From: Vesta saturnalis
Lineage: Eukaryota > Arthropoda > Insecta > Coleoptera > Lampyridae
Reading direction: 5' to 3'
DNA: 64,000 nt
Assembly: GCA_036346205.1 (NCBI GenBank)
Contig: JARFJB010001910.1
Location: 2,107,001-2,171,000 of the forward strand
The position numbers and the translations under genes were made by a program. The notes below the pieces were generated by a model. That model was not told the DNA's origin, searched no databases, and was given only the letters and a program-made list of their open reading frames with translations. Within the stretch, counting starts at the first letter, position 1. The number at the start of each line of letters is the position of its first letter. Below, piece after piece: positions 23,067 to 34,202 of the stretch.

Positions 23067-24245
23067 CGAAGAAAGGTATAGTTAATTATGTCGAAAGTTT
23101 TAGAAAAATCTATCAAAACTAAAGCCACGAAGTTATTATCAAGAGCCCTAAAAATGTGTTCGGTAACGCTTAGTGCCGTTGAGCAGCTATAACTATATCC
23201 TGACCGGAATCCAGATTGTACAGGTGGTAGTATGTTATTGCTTTCAATGTAACTATATAGTTGGTTGTTAACAACTTGTTCCAGAATTTTTAACATAGTA
23301 GGTAGAATGCTGATGGGGCGAAGATCATAGAACTGAGATGGATGCGATTTTTTAGTAACTGGTGTTATTAATGTAGTTTTTTAAAGTGATGAAAAACATC
23401 CGTGAATGAGGTATGGTTAATTATATGAGTTACGTAAAGCAAAATGACTGCTAAAGAGAGTGTGATTAATTATAAGCTTATGCTATCACACCCAACCGAA
23501 TTAGTTTTAATGCGATTAATAATACGAAGCACGCCCGCTTCAAAGATTAATTTAAAACTAAAACCGATGTATGGCTTTATTTATAACATTAGATAGTATA
23601 AAATTTATTCAATCTATGAAAATTATTATATTGCGCAGGTTGAATGGTGTTAACAAGATATTGATTGGTATCACCAACATTTTGTAAATGAACCGAAATA
23701 TCACTACACTTGTTTGCCACAACATCCAAACTATTTAACTTTGACCATGAATCTTTAATAGTAACATTATGAAGCTTATAATGTAAATATGATTTTTTTT
23801 CATTTTTAATAACAGTATTTAAGTAGTCTCGAAGCATCTTATAATAATTCCAATGATTACGATTTTTCGTGCGTTTGGCTTTATTATACGCTCTATTTCT
23901 AAGAGAGTTCATGCATTTGACATGATGAGTGATCCGCGGAACAAAGGGTTGAATTATTCTTGTCACAAGCATGTACATCAAGTAAAGAGAAAAGATTTTC
24001 GCCCAAGAATAACACTTTTTCTGAGATTAACATTTTGTTCTTTTATAGTACAGTATACAAGACTATGGTCAGACACGTTATGAAGTGTGACCCTGCAAGC
24101 CTCCGCAATTTGAATATGTTCAGATGTTAATATATGGTCAATTAATGATATAGACGTTTCTATTATTCGCGTAGGTGATGTAATCACTTGCTTTAAACCA
24201 AAAGAAATATAAGTATAATTAAATACCCTCCGCAAAATGTCATCT

Positions 24246-24693
24246 TGCACCCCACGCAGCGGCCGCAAAATGCAGTTTTGCGTCAGTTCGCATGGACAGT
24301 GAATGCAAAATAGATTCCTTTCTTACCGCAGCAGTGCGATAGATCGCACTTTATACTCATTTTTCAGCAACTTTGTATACAAATAAATGTCGTTACATAA
24401 CCTGAACCTTTTGTACCGAATTCAATGAATTATACTTAATTGCAAAATGCAATTTAATAATTAATGTTGTTTGTTATTTGACGTATCCGCGTTGCTAGGT
24501 AATTTTATTCCGTCCCACATCGTAGCATACTGAGAATGGTAGTACCGCTTGCCCACATAAATAACTTGAATTTAATTGTTTATTCATATTTATTTAACGG
24601 TTGCACACAAAATTTCCTATACATCACGGACGCAAAATGTCTTTGACGGCCTCAAGATCGTAGCCGCAGTAGCATTTTGCGTGGCACTCAAAT
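24246..24693. repeat. Possible non-autonomous element with CACGCA...GCAAAATGC ends
   Basis: The left end has CCCACGCAGCGGCCGCAAAATG (first 20 bases CCCACGCAGCGGCCGCAAAA). The right end has GCAGTAGCATTTTGCGTGGC, its approximate inverse. GCAAAATG recurs at least four times inside. It could be the terminal part of the Tc1-like relic to its right or a separate small element. Confidence 0.4.
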
Positions 24694-24759
24694 AACTACT
24701 AAGTTTTGGCACAAAATATTATATTCAGTTTTATAAACAAATAGATTTTATTTATACTT

Positions 24760-25330
24760 ATAGCTATCACATATAATTAATAGACTTACAATTAATAAAG
24801 TTTAGAATTTAAATTAAATGAAGTGGTCCGTGATTTTCAACAAAACGCGAACATGTAGCATAAGATCGTGAGCGGCTGTATCTCTCAAATTTTTCTGTAA
24901 ATCCTCCGTCTTAACTGTTCTTGATTTTCGGTTTGCCATTCTCTATCATGTACTTTTCTATTCAAAAGTGCGCAAAATTCTTCTATTGGGCGGGCCTGAG
25001 GTAGATTAGGGGAATTGTCGTTTCGAGGTACGAATGGTATGTTATGAGCGTTGGGCCAGTTCTGAGTTTCCCTGGCGTAACGGAATGTTGCTAAGTCTGT
25101 CCAAAATTATTTAGATCTGACAATTCTGAATATAGCGCTAACTATGCTGCACTTCGCCTCGTATACGCCCTAAATAAGACCTCGATATGCCTACTATAGA
25201 AATCGTGCACCAGAAATTTTATCAGCAAATTTTGCCTTTTCTTTATATTTAACATTCTCTGGGAAGTTTTCTATGCTATCAGTATAGAAACCATCGTACC
25301 CTTAGTTGCAAGCTGGTTTTCGCAAGCTAT
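24760..25330 (-). pseudogene. Tc1-like transposase C-terminal relic
   Basis: Minus-strand reading gives NFPENVKYKEKAKFADKISG and then NFWTDLATFRYARETQNWPN, with the family-typical D-L-A-x-x-x-Y-A motif. Next come IPFVPRNDNSPNLPQARPIE and EFCALLNRKV, then QLRRRIYRKI with a stop. The P-x-x-P-Q-A-R-P-I-E-x-F-W motif belongs to a widespread insect Tc1/mariner-related transposase, with the last acidic residue in ARPIE. Two adjacent stops near 25200, a Cys for the usual Trp, and a missing N-terminal half show it is dead. Confidence 0.75.
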
Positions 25331-25335
25331 AAGTT

Positions 25336-25760
25336 ATGATTTGATTGTGATTGATTGATTTGATTGAGATTGATTTGCGGATGATCGAATGTTTTCCCAC
25401 GCCAGTGGCGTCACGTTTAGGGAGAGTACCAGCTTTGAGTGTCGGTTAGTCTTATCTACAAAATAAGCGGTCTCATAGGAGCTAGGTATGTATAGTGGGA
25501 GAATGGTTACCTGAAGGTTGTGAAGAATTGTTAACTCAGCTCCTTGTTTGATTTAATTGAGATTGATCGATTAAACTGATTTGGTTAATTGTTTTGATTG
25601 AGAATGATCTGATTGTTTTGATTTGATCGAGATTGATTTGTTTGAGATGGATTTGCTTAATTGATTTGATTTGTTTAATTGGTTTGTTTGATTTGATCGA
25701 GAGTGATTGATGTGGTTTGAATTTATTCGGCTGAATTGATTGGTTTGATTAATTTCGTTC
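25336..25760. repeat. TTGATTTGATTGAGA-type simple repeat
   Basis: Dense variants of TTGATTTGATTGA interleaved with short unique pieces (25395-25540 is less repetitive). The Ser/Asn-rich ORF on the other strand is a by-product of the repeat. Confidence 0.85.
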
Positions 25761-25799
25761 TTTTGACAAAGGGTCGAAGGCTCGAGAAAAAGTTCCGGC

Positions 25800-26590
25800 A
25801 TCCTATACCTGCCTTATGAGAGAGTATGAGTGCCCCTTATTGGAATACAATTTCAAATTTCCATCCAAGGGGGCGCAGACCTGACATGGGCTCCCTTACT
25901 AGAATAGAATTTCAAACTTCCCGCCAAAAACAAAAATGGTCTCCAAGATGGCCGACAATTGGCGGCTGAATTTTGTGGCGAAGACCAGAGATAGCATGAG
26001 GGCCCTTATCAGAATACAATTTCAAATTTCCCGCCAATTACAAAAATAAAACAATCTTATTAGAATACTATTTCAAATAGCCCGCCAAAACAAGATGGCC
26101 AGCAAAATGTAAATGTGACTCATAATTAAAAACAAAACGAGGGCCACCTTACTAGAACACCATTTCAAATTTCCAGCCAAAACAAAAATGGCCGCCAAAG
26201 CAAAATTTAATTATGACTCATAATTAAAAACAAAAGGGTTGTAATGATGCAATTTAATTATGACTCATGATTAAAAACAAAATGGCGCCACAATTTGATT
26301 ATAACTCGTACAATTTGATTATAACTCATAATTAAAAACAAATTGGCCGCGGAATTTAATTATGACGTCATGATTAAAAACAAAATGGCCGCAGGGTTTA
26401 ATTATCACATAATTAAAACAAAATGGCGGTACAATTTGATTATGACTCGTTATTAGAAACAAAATGGCCGCGGGATTTAATTATGACGTCAAAATTAAAA
26501 ACAAATTGGCTGCAGAGTTTAATCATGACTCATAATTAACAACAGAATGGCGGCGGAATTTAATTATGAGTCATAATTAAAATAATTGAA
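25800..26590. repeat. Satellite-like array with ATGGCCGC / TTAATTATGACTCATAATTA units
   Basis: 25800-26090 has two to three longer units (GGGCCCTTATCAGAATAC, then AATTTCAAATTTCCCGCC). From 26090, about ten shorter units of 40-60 bp follow, each a variant of AATTTAATTATGACTCATAA then TTAAAAACAAAATGGCCGC. Reverse-oriented relatives occur at 53140-53965 and 55450-55790. No coding potential is seen. Confidence 0.85.
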
Positions 26591-27780
26591 CTGGACCGTC
26601 ACATGACCACCCCTACGCCCGTAACCTCAGGGGCTGGGCTGCCAAAAAGGCTCTTAATACTGCCAAAAGGACTCTAATTAGCGATCAAGGGGTTGAAAGT
26701 GGCCCACGAAAAGAAGTCGATCCCTTTACCACTTTAAATTAATTATGACGTCACGTCCCAAAGTGTCCCCATTCTACTAATAATATAATAAATATTTCGA
26801 TCACAATTCTTAAAATAATTTCAAGCCAGTCTGCATCAATTTCAAGAAACATATACGTATATGTGTGACAGATAGTATTTACTTATTTTACGATTAATAA
26901 TTTCATTGAAGTTGGGATTTAACACCTTGTCTATAGTACAAATTTTATTTGAAAAACTTCACATGCTTGATGTTTCAGTAGTGCATAATACAGATTTAAT
27001 TATTCATTTTAGACGTTTCCAATAATATACCTTCATTAATAATACACATTTCTACTTTTCTAGTCCAATCCAGTTATTACGAGGATTAACAATTATACTG
27101 CAAGGAATTCAATATATTATAGTATTACACAACTTACGTATATGACTAGCTAATAATTATACATTCTAGTTATACATCGAAAATAAACATAATTAAAAAA
27201 TACTTTATATTACAATTACACTGACCTTTTAGCATAATGATTTTAAAATCTTATTAGGATGCAAAATCCGTTAATTTAATTACATTGAATCCAATTTTAA
27301 ACGAATTTTCTACAAGATAAAACAATTTATTTATCAAAATTTTAATACAAGTAATTTTTAACAAGAAATTACGTTTCGGTATAGTATAAGCAAACAGGTG
27401 GTTTTAATTACATTATATTAAAACCACGAGGGTAACAGCAATGTATCCTGACCTTCAGGTTAGCAAACGTATATAAAATTTAACTAACTTTCATTTTCCA
27501 TATTTTAATTCAGGTTAATTAAACATTGAATTTTTAATTACTGTTATATATTGTATGCTAAAGTCGTGGTTGGTAAGTGCTGTTCCCAGTATTTTAATGC
27601 GTTATTAAGCCTTCGTGAGCTATCAATTTCAATCATGAAATTAAATAGTACTTTTCTGATAGTAATTAATATTTAATGTGTATAATGTAGGAATGAAAAT
27701 ACGATATGAAGTTCTGTGGAACTTTGTGTCGTAAAAACCAATGTGTTATTCAAAAAAAGGTGCACCATAATGGCACTATT
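26591..27780. other. Unassigned sequence
   Basis: The first 190 bp are GC-richer and include another TTAATTATGACGTCACG (26740), so they may be a degenerate edge of the array. The rest is AT-rich with nothing recognisable. Confidence 0.4.
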
Positions 27781-27792
27781 TTATAACTGAGC

Positions 27793-27863
27793 TAGTAGAG
27801 TAGTGGTAACACGATCTGCTTAGCATTCGGGAGGTAATGGGTTCGATTCTCGTTCCCGTCTAC
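27793..27863 (+). repeat. tRNA-like SINE head, copy 1
   Basis: It shows an A-box-like TAGAGTAGTGGTAACACG, a loop TTAGCAT that would give anticodon AGC, and a B box GGGTTCGATTCTC in a good T-arm (ATGGG, loop, CTCGT). The T arm and box spacing fit a tRNA origin. The acceptor and anticodon stems are poor, so it is tRNA-derived and not a tRNA gene. Confidence 0.6.
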
Positions 27864-28406
27864 CCTTTATGAGGTTTGTTCAGGGGGGTTTCCTCATACA
27901 CATGGTCACTGCGTATATGCACACCATATGCGGCTATTTAGGCGAATACTGGGGTAGTATTTTCCCGCCCAGAACACTAACTTCCGATCCTATTCTGACC
28001 ACACCCATCCTTAATCATGCATATATACGTAATATGTGTAGCTCAAGCGACCCGTCCTCCCCCTTGGGAAGTGAATTAAATACGTGACCTATTCCTTTTG
28101 TTTTATAAACAGTAGACATATTACTGCTCTTTAGAAAGTATTTTGGGCGTGAAATAAAGATAAAAACTTACTTTCGGGCACATCTCGCCCATTTTACAAT
28201 TTGAAATTGTTAATAAATGACGAGATATTAAACCATTTTTGACATATGTTTTTATAGGGTGTTTAACACACATAAGGACCCAAAATTGATTTGTGGCCTT
28301 TAACATACAGATAGTTGATCATCTTAGTAGCTGTTCAAATGTCCTTCCATAATCCTCTAATAACAATAAAAAATTCTTTGAAATGTTAAATTATATCAAA
28401 ATATTT
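27800..28406 (+). repeat. 0.6-kb SINE-like unit, tandem copy 1
   Basis: A unit of about 607 bp that begins in the tRNA-like head and continues with a GC-moderate body (GGCTATTTAGGCGAATACTG, CGCCCAGAACACTAAC). The second half is AT-rich, ending TATCAAAATATTTGTAGTGG. The adjacent unit 28407-29018 is about 97% identical. Confidence 0.85.
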
Positions 28407-29031
28407 GTAGTGGGGTGCTAACACGATCTGCTTAGCGTTCGGGAGGTAATGGGTTCGATTCCCGTTCCCGTCTACACTTTATGAGGTTTGTTCAGGGGGG
28501 TTTCCTCATACACATGGTCACTGCTTATATGCACACCATATGCGGCTATTTAGGCGAATACTGGGGTAGTATTTTCCCGCCCAGAACACTAACTTCCGAT
28601 CCTATTCTGACCACACCCATCCTTTATCATGCATATACGTAATGTGTGTAGCTCAAGCGACCCGCCCTCCCCCTTGGGAAGGGAATGAAATACGTGACCT
28701 TTTCCTTTTGTTTTATAAACAGTAGACATATTTATGCTCTTTAGAAAGTATTTTGGGCGTGAAATAAAGATAAAAACTTACTTTCGGGCACATCTCGCCC
28801 ATTTTACAATTTAAAATTGTTAATAAATGACGAGATATTAAACCATTTTTGACATATGTTTTTATAGGGTGTTTAACACACATAAGGATCCAAAATTGAT
28901 TTGTGGCCTTTAACATACAGATAGTTGATCATCTTAGTAGCTGTTCAAATGTCTTTCCATAATCCTCTAATCACAATAAAAAATTCTTTGCAATGTTAAA
29001 TTATATCAAAATACTTGTAGTGGGGTGCTAG
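28407..29031 (+). repeat. 0.6-kb SINE-like unit, tandem copy 2
   Basis: Head-to-tail neighbour of the preceding unit with few substitutions. Its tRNA-like head (28406-28474) has lost part of the A box (GTGGGGTGCTAACACG) but keeps the B box GGGTTCGATTCCC. A third unit begins (GTAGTGGGGTGCTA, 29018-29031) and breaks off at once. Confidence 0.85.
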
Positions 29032-29298
29032 TGCATTCCACCTGGCTGTTTGGGAACTGTGTAGAGAAATAATTTTAGTAATACGCTACAAATAGATGGC
29101 CTTGGGCGCACGAATCACCGCTGCTTGTCTCTCTATTATTTTACAGCGCACCATGTACTCGTATGTATCTTTTTGGCGATTTCACACTTCGCAGTGCGTT
29201 TTTACTTCTTTGGCGGATTGTATTTTACGATGTAGAATCGTCAAAGCATTGGCGACTTTAGTTTAGTCACATTTTGCGGTTGGTTACGGTATAGTGTA

Positions 29299-32044
29299 CA
29301 GGGTGTCCCAAATTGGATAGTTTTGCAAGGTATCTTGAAAACTAGAAGAGTTAGAAAAAAAGTAGTTAAGATGTCATGACTTATTTTTTGATTAAACTAA
29401 CCATGGTTCAATCAGATCTTCAGCAGGTTGTTGCATTTTCAAGCTTTTCGAAAATTGCCAAAACTGTCTCTTCAAATATCTTTTTATTTTAATAAATATC
29501 AAAAAATGTAGAGGGACTTTTGATAGACAAACCAAAAGAGTCCAGTGCAGTGCACTATATTTTTAAAGGGTCCAGGTAAAGATAATAAATTGTTTTTTAA
29601 TGGGACACCTGTATATTTTGGGTCAGTTCGTTTCCATTTTTAATCCTCTTTCACCTAATATAACATATGACAGATATATTTCTTATAGTTTATGCTACAG
29701 GGTAAATTATGTGTCACATATATCAATAATGTCGTTTATAAATAGAACACTCTGTAAGTTTTATCATAATGTTGTTTATAATTTATTTTATATAGTAAAT
29801 AAATGAAATATGAATAACTGTATGATTTTATCTCTCAAAGATAGGTAAGTATATGTTAAAATAATAAACATAAATGAAGTTAGTAACAATTTTGAAGTAA
29901 ATAAGAAATACACAATCTCGGTTAAACAAACACTTACAAATATATTAAAAATAACACAACAATTGCAAAATAAAAACAAAAATAAAAAATTAAATTTCCT
30001 TGCCCAAATATAAAAACTACAATAAATGTTAAAAATGTCCTCCATTTTCTCGAATGATCAGTTGGCATCTTTTACGTACAGATTTTACAGTATTCAGTAT
30101 TTGAATAGGTTTTATTTTTCTAAATGCCTCTTGAACACAATGTAGTAAATCTTCTTTGTTATTAAAATCATTCTTATGAATTTTATTTTTTTAAAATCCC
30201 CACACGAAAAAATCAAGAGGGTTAACGTCCGGCGAACGTGGAGGCCACCTTGCCGGTCCATTGGTTCCAATCCATTGATTAGGAAATTTCTCATTTAAAT
30301 AATCTCTTACAATTAAATAATTGTGGCTAGGAGCTCCATCTTGTTGAAACCAGAACGTGTCCCTCTCAGCTAACACCTCGTCCTCAAGTATTTCAGTTAA
30401 ATTTGTGTCCAAAATATCCACGTACCCAACAGCCGTAAGTGTGTCTTGAAATATACAATATACCAGTTTGTTGTGGTTAAGAAAACAACTAACATTAAAC
30501 CCAAATCTTCCTTGCCTCCTTATACCCCGCACTAAATGGGGATTTATATCGTTCCAATATAATTCGTTATGTCTATTAAATATTCCCGCACTAGTAATGC
30601 GGGCTTCATCACTTCATATTATGTTGGAATAAAAAGTGGGATTTACGTTGCATTTACCAATATACCACTCAGCGAACTGAAATCTTCGTTGGTTATCGGT
30701 TGGACGCAATAATTGTCGGGCAGATGTCCGATAAGGTTTTAAACTTATGCTTTTTTAAAACCCTTCCTGCCGTAGTTCTTGCAACACGTATTTCCTTTTC
30801 AATTTCCCTTAAAGACGTCTTATGTTTAGCATGTACGTACCCCAAAGTATTTATCTCTTTCTCTTCATTGTTTCTGTTATAATTATTCCGAGGTTTATTG
30901 AAACATCCATGTTCTCGTAGATTGTCATTAAGCCTTTTAAAAGTTCTTACTTCCGGCTGTCTTCTTTCAGGGTATCTTTGGAAATACAAATCAGACGTAG
31001 CATTTGCGTTTTTTCCGCTCTCGATGTAGGCTACGAACATGTATTTTTCAAAATTCTCAAAATTCATATTTAATGTTATAGATAGCGACTTATTGCGATT
31101 ATCAAATTTTGACACTTAAAAATTATTCATTTGTCTTCTTTGTTAAGATTTGATGGTGACAGTATCCAGGGCTACTTGATACGTATTACCTTTATTTATG
31201 GCAGACCCTAAATATACTTATTTTAGGTTATTTATTGAATGCGTATATTAGGGATTCAACAAAAACAATAATTATAATTAAATGATTATATGGACCTATG
31301 CAACTAACATTCTTAACTTAAAAATTGTAAATAAAAATAATTAAATATACACTTACTTATTATTATTATTTATTATGAATTGTATAGCAAAAATACCGTT
31401 CATTAATATTTTGTTTAGTAAATAAAATAAATTTATGTTTATTATTTTAACACATACCTACCTATCTTTGAGAGATAAAATCATACAGTTATTCATATTT
31501 CATTTATTTACTATATAAAATAAATTATAAACAACATTATAATAAAACTTTCAGAGTGTTCTATTTATAAACGACATTATTGATATATGCGACACATAAT
31601 TTACCCTGTAACATAAACTATAAGAAATATATCTGTCATATGTTATATTAGGTGAAAGAGGATTAAAAATGGAAACGAACTGACCCAAAATATACAGGGT
31701 GTCCCATTAAAAAAAACATTAAGTTTATGTCATATCTACTTACCTGGGCCCTTTAAAAAAATATAGTGCACTGCACTGGACTCTCTTTTGGTTTGTCTAT
31801 CAAAAGTCCCTCTACATTTTTTTGATATTTATTAAAATAAAAAAGATATTTGAAGAGACAGTTTTTGGCAATTTTCGAAAATCGCCCTGTAGCTTGACAA
31901 TGCAACAACCTACTGAAGATCTGATAGAACCATGAACCATGGTTAGTTTAATAAAAAAATAAGTCATGACATCTTAACTAATTTTTTTCTAACTCTTCTA
32001 GTTTTCGAGATAGCTTGCAAAACTATCCAATTTGGGACACCCTG
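29299..32044 (-). mobile_element. Tc1/mariner element, DD41D-type, long TIRs
   Basis: A 2746-bp element bounded by CAGGGTGTCCCAAATTGG (29299) and its inverse ending GGGACACCCTG (32044), with TA on both sides (29297-29298 and 32045-32046). The inverted repeats are about 580-620 bp (29299-29878 and 31425-32044) and still highly similar. Each terminal repeat has a second, inward tip: GGGACACCTGTA at 29601-29613 and TACAGGGTGTCCC at 31694-31706. The element carries one transposase relic and sits just before the start codon of a piggyBac relic. Confidence 0.9.
30012..31115 (-). pseudogene. DD41D mariner transposase, one or more frameshifts
   Basis: Begins MSKFDNRNKSLSITLNMNFE at 31115. FQRYPERRQP and a helix-turn-helix region follow (TSLREIEKEIRVARTTAGRV), and then a frameshift near 30715. 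The next frame has QFAEWYIGK, a broken SDEAR with the first Asp (about 30605), FWFQQDGAPSHN with the second Asp (about 30350), and WPPRSPDVNPLDFFVWG with the third (30225-30190). Exactly 41 residues separate the second and third Asp. After a stop the C-terminus continues to IRENGGHF near 30012. All three catalytic Asp codons survive, so the loss of function comes from frame breaks. Confidence 0.85.
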
Positions 32045-32055
32045 TACAACTCAAT

Positions 32056-33805
32056 ATGAGTAATTTTCGAAGATTTCGGGACGACAATAATCCAAATGGC
32101 GACACGAGTTGAATTTTTTGTTAGAAAATGATTCCGAATATGGAAGACGAGGAAGAAGAAAGCGACCAAGAATACGAAGACCATGTTACAGATACAGAAC
32201 AAGTTGACGACGATCTTATAGGGGATCTGCCGCCAGAACTAAATAATGATATAACTGAGACAGATCACCAGGTAGTTCGCATTCCTATTTATACGTCGAG
32301 AGATGGTTAAGAGTTGGCCAAGGCTCCGATGAATACAACATAAAATATAATTCAAAAAATTCCTGGACTTACTTACGCCTTACAGTTTTGATGTTCGTCA
32401 TATGAAAGAAGCATTTACTTTGTTCTTTTCGCCAGATATTCTAGACACTGTCGTTGAAGAAACAAACCGAAAAGTGAAACACTTTCACGACAATCGGAAT
32501 TCTACGAACCCAGATAATAAAAAAGCCTTTCTTCCGACAAACAAAGTAGAAATCGAGACATTTATTGTACTACTTCTTACGCTTGGAGCCCTAAAAATAG
32601 TAATGAGTGTATCCAAATGCTTTGGCAGACCGATCCGTCTTATTGCCAATCAATGATATCGGCGTGTATGTCTCGAAACAGATTTAAGTTTCTATTGAGG
32701 TTTTTGCGGTTTGACAATTTTGAAACTGGAGAAGCCAGGACAGCACAAGTTAAAGGTACCCCTAAAAGAGAAATTTTTGAAAAAAATGTATCCAATGGTA
32801 AGAGAACTTTAAATACGGGTCCTCAACTTTGTACAGATGAACAACTGGTCTCTTTTAGAGGAAGAGCGCCTTTTCGTGTCTATATGAAAAGTAAGCCTGC
32901 CAAATATGGCATAAAAATTTGAGAACTAGCAGACTAGTAACATTTAGGTAAGATCTTCACAATATATTTATGAATACTTTCTAAGTAAAATCTTTTAGGC
33001 AAACAAAACAACAAACGAGATATAAATCAAGGATAACGAGTAGTTTTGAATTTGGTCGCTCACTTGGTTCCTGGATATGGAATAACTGTTGATAATTTTT
33101 TTATAAGTCTTGAATTAGCTGGTAAATTATCAGATAAGAAACTTACAATTTGTGGAACACTTGGCAAGAATAAAAAATTTATTTCATAAGAACTTCTTCA
33201 AACACCAAATAAACCAATGTTTTCATCATTCTTCGCATTTCGAAAGGAACGGACTCTTGTCTCTTATACGACAAAGAAAAATCGTTCCGTTATACTACTA
33301 TGTAGTGAGCACTATAACGCTAAGTAAATGAGAAAGAAAATGATTATAAACCAGATATTGTCTTGCATTACAAGACGAAGGCAGCTGTGGATATAGTGAG
33401 TAATGGTTGGCCAGTATACCACTCACAGGAAGAACTAAAAATGGACGGTTACGATTTTCTTTCATATGCTCGATATTGGAGAAATAAATGCTTTCAAAAT
33501 TTGGAAACTGAACAATCCCAGTTACATGAACGGTTATCAAGGAGAAAGTTCATCTTCACTTTAGCGAAAGAAGGAACATACGGCAGAGCCAGCTTATAAA
33601 CTTAAATAAAGGAACATATGAAAAGAGCATTCCCTGAAGTATCAGGAATATCTCCAGAAACTCTTCCAGAACGAAGTAAGGGCAGATGCCATATTTGAGT
33701 TAGAACAAGTGACCGAAAATCTCAGAGTAGATACACAAAATGCCAGAAATTTGTTTGTCCAGGACACTCAAAAAAAGAAGTTTTGTGTCAACAATGTAAT
33801 ATTTA
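32056..33805 (+). pseudogene. piggyBac-like transposase, decayed (second, different copy)
   Basis: The ATG at 32056 (MSNFRRFRDDNNPNGD) lies 10 bp after the mariner insertion. An acidic stretch (32140-32260) is followed by IETFIVLLLTLGALK (32550-32600) and MSRNRFKFLLRFLRFDN. LCTDEQLVSFRGRAPFRVY (32828-32884) has the first catalytic Asp, ITVDNFFISLELAGKL (33080-33125) the second, and HYKTKAAVDIVSNGWPVY (33364-33417) the third. A Cys-rich tail (33684-33805, KCQKFVCPGHSKKEVLCQQC) completes the family plan. Stops and frame changes interrupt it at least six times. All three Asp positions are kept, so it is less decayed than the copy at 2427. Confidence 0.88.
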
Positions 33806-34200
33806 AGAATATATTTTCAATATTTTTGTATTCACTTTAATATATAAATAAATGAATTTTTATTTGGTGTGGAGATTTTAAATAAAATTAGTATTTTGGT
33901 ACTAATACCAAAATAAGGTATTAGAAAAAATATGAAATATATCAATATAATATAAATATTAGTCAGATTCATATGGGGTACATTTGGACCCCAGTTGACC
34001 TGTTAAGGGGGTAGGCATTATGAGTGTTAATGCAAAAAATTCAAACGGCACAAAACTCTAATAGGTGCATCAAAGTGGTGAAATGCACGTGTGAAATTGC
34101 AAAAAAAAACTAGATGTTTAAATACTTAGAGAAATTTTTACTATTTTGCACAATTAGATGCGACAAGTTGTTAATAACTATGTAAGAGGTTAAACAAATA
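33806..34200. other. Unassigned, probably 3' part of piggyBac element
   Basis: AT-rich. A short inverted pair GGGGTACATTTGGACCCC at 33975-33992 resembles the subterminal hairpins of piggyBac ends. A TTAA follows at 34013. I could not confirm it as the terminus because the matching left end is not visible. Confidence 0.3.
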
Positions 34201-34202
34201 GT

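Larger units (their letters stand above)
22260..23068 (-). mobile_element. MULE-like DNA transposon inserted in the LINE
   Basis: An 809-bp element splits the LINE reading frame exactly between NYT(F/L)L and LISILHYVG. The flanking 9-bp direct repeats are AAGAAGGGT (22251-22259) and AAGAAAGGT (23069-23077), one mismatch. A 9-bp duplication is the hallmark of Mutator-like elements. The ends are inverted (GTGTAGGACGTTTCG and GTGTGGGACGTTTCG), each followed by about 100 bp of GC-rich sub-repeats. The interior is AT-rich and holds the tail of a transposase (22736-22965, minus strand). It looks like an internally deleted derivative of an autonomous MULE. Confidence 0.75.
21490..24270 (-). pseudogene. 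LINE ORF2 (endonuclease-reverse transcriptase) relic
   Basis: Minus-strand remains of a Jockey/R1-like non-LTR retrotransposon. From the 5' side: the end of the AP endonuclease domain (24268-23980, with SLIDHILTS and VSDHSLVYC), a linker rich in basic residues (23980-23590, RNRAYNKAKRTKNRNHW), then RT fingers (23296-23110, PPVQSGFRSGYS). RT motif A is VLIDFSKTFD. After an 809-bp MULE insertion come HYVGCADIV and RT motif B GVPQGSI (22230-22100). Motif C reads LYAGDTQ near 22050, with one Asp of YxDD lost. The thumb continues to about 21500 with NPTKSTVLVFGNRKR. Stops and frameshifts are present and no poly(A) tail was found. Confidence 0.85.

Noticed and set aside
25571..25801. Ser/Asn-rich ORF
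   Set aside because: It is a translation of the TTGATT simple repeat on the opposite strand.
27869..28916. ORFs of 60-72 codons within the tandem SINE-like units
   Set aside because: They repeat with the 607-bp unit, lie on both strands, and have no motif.
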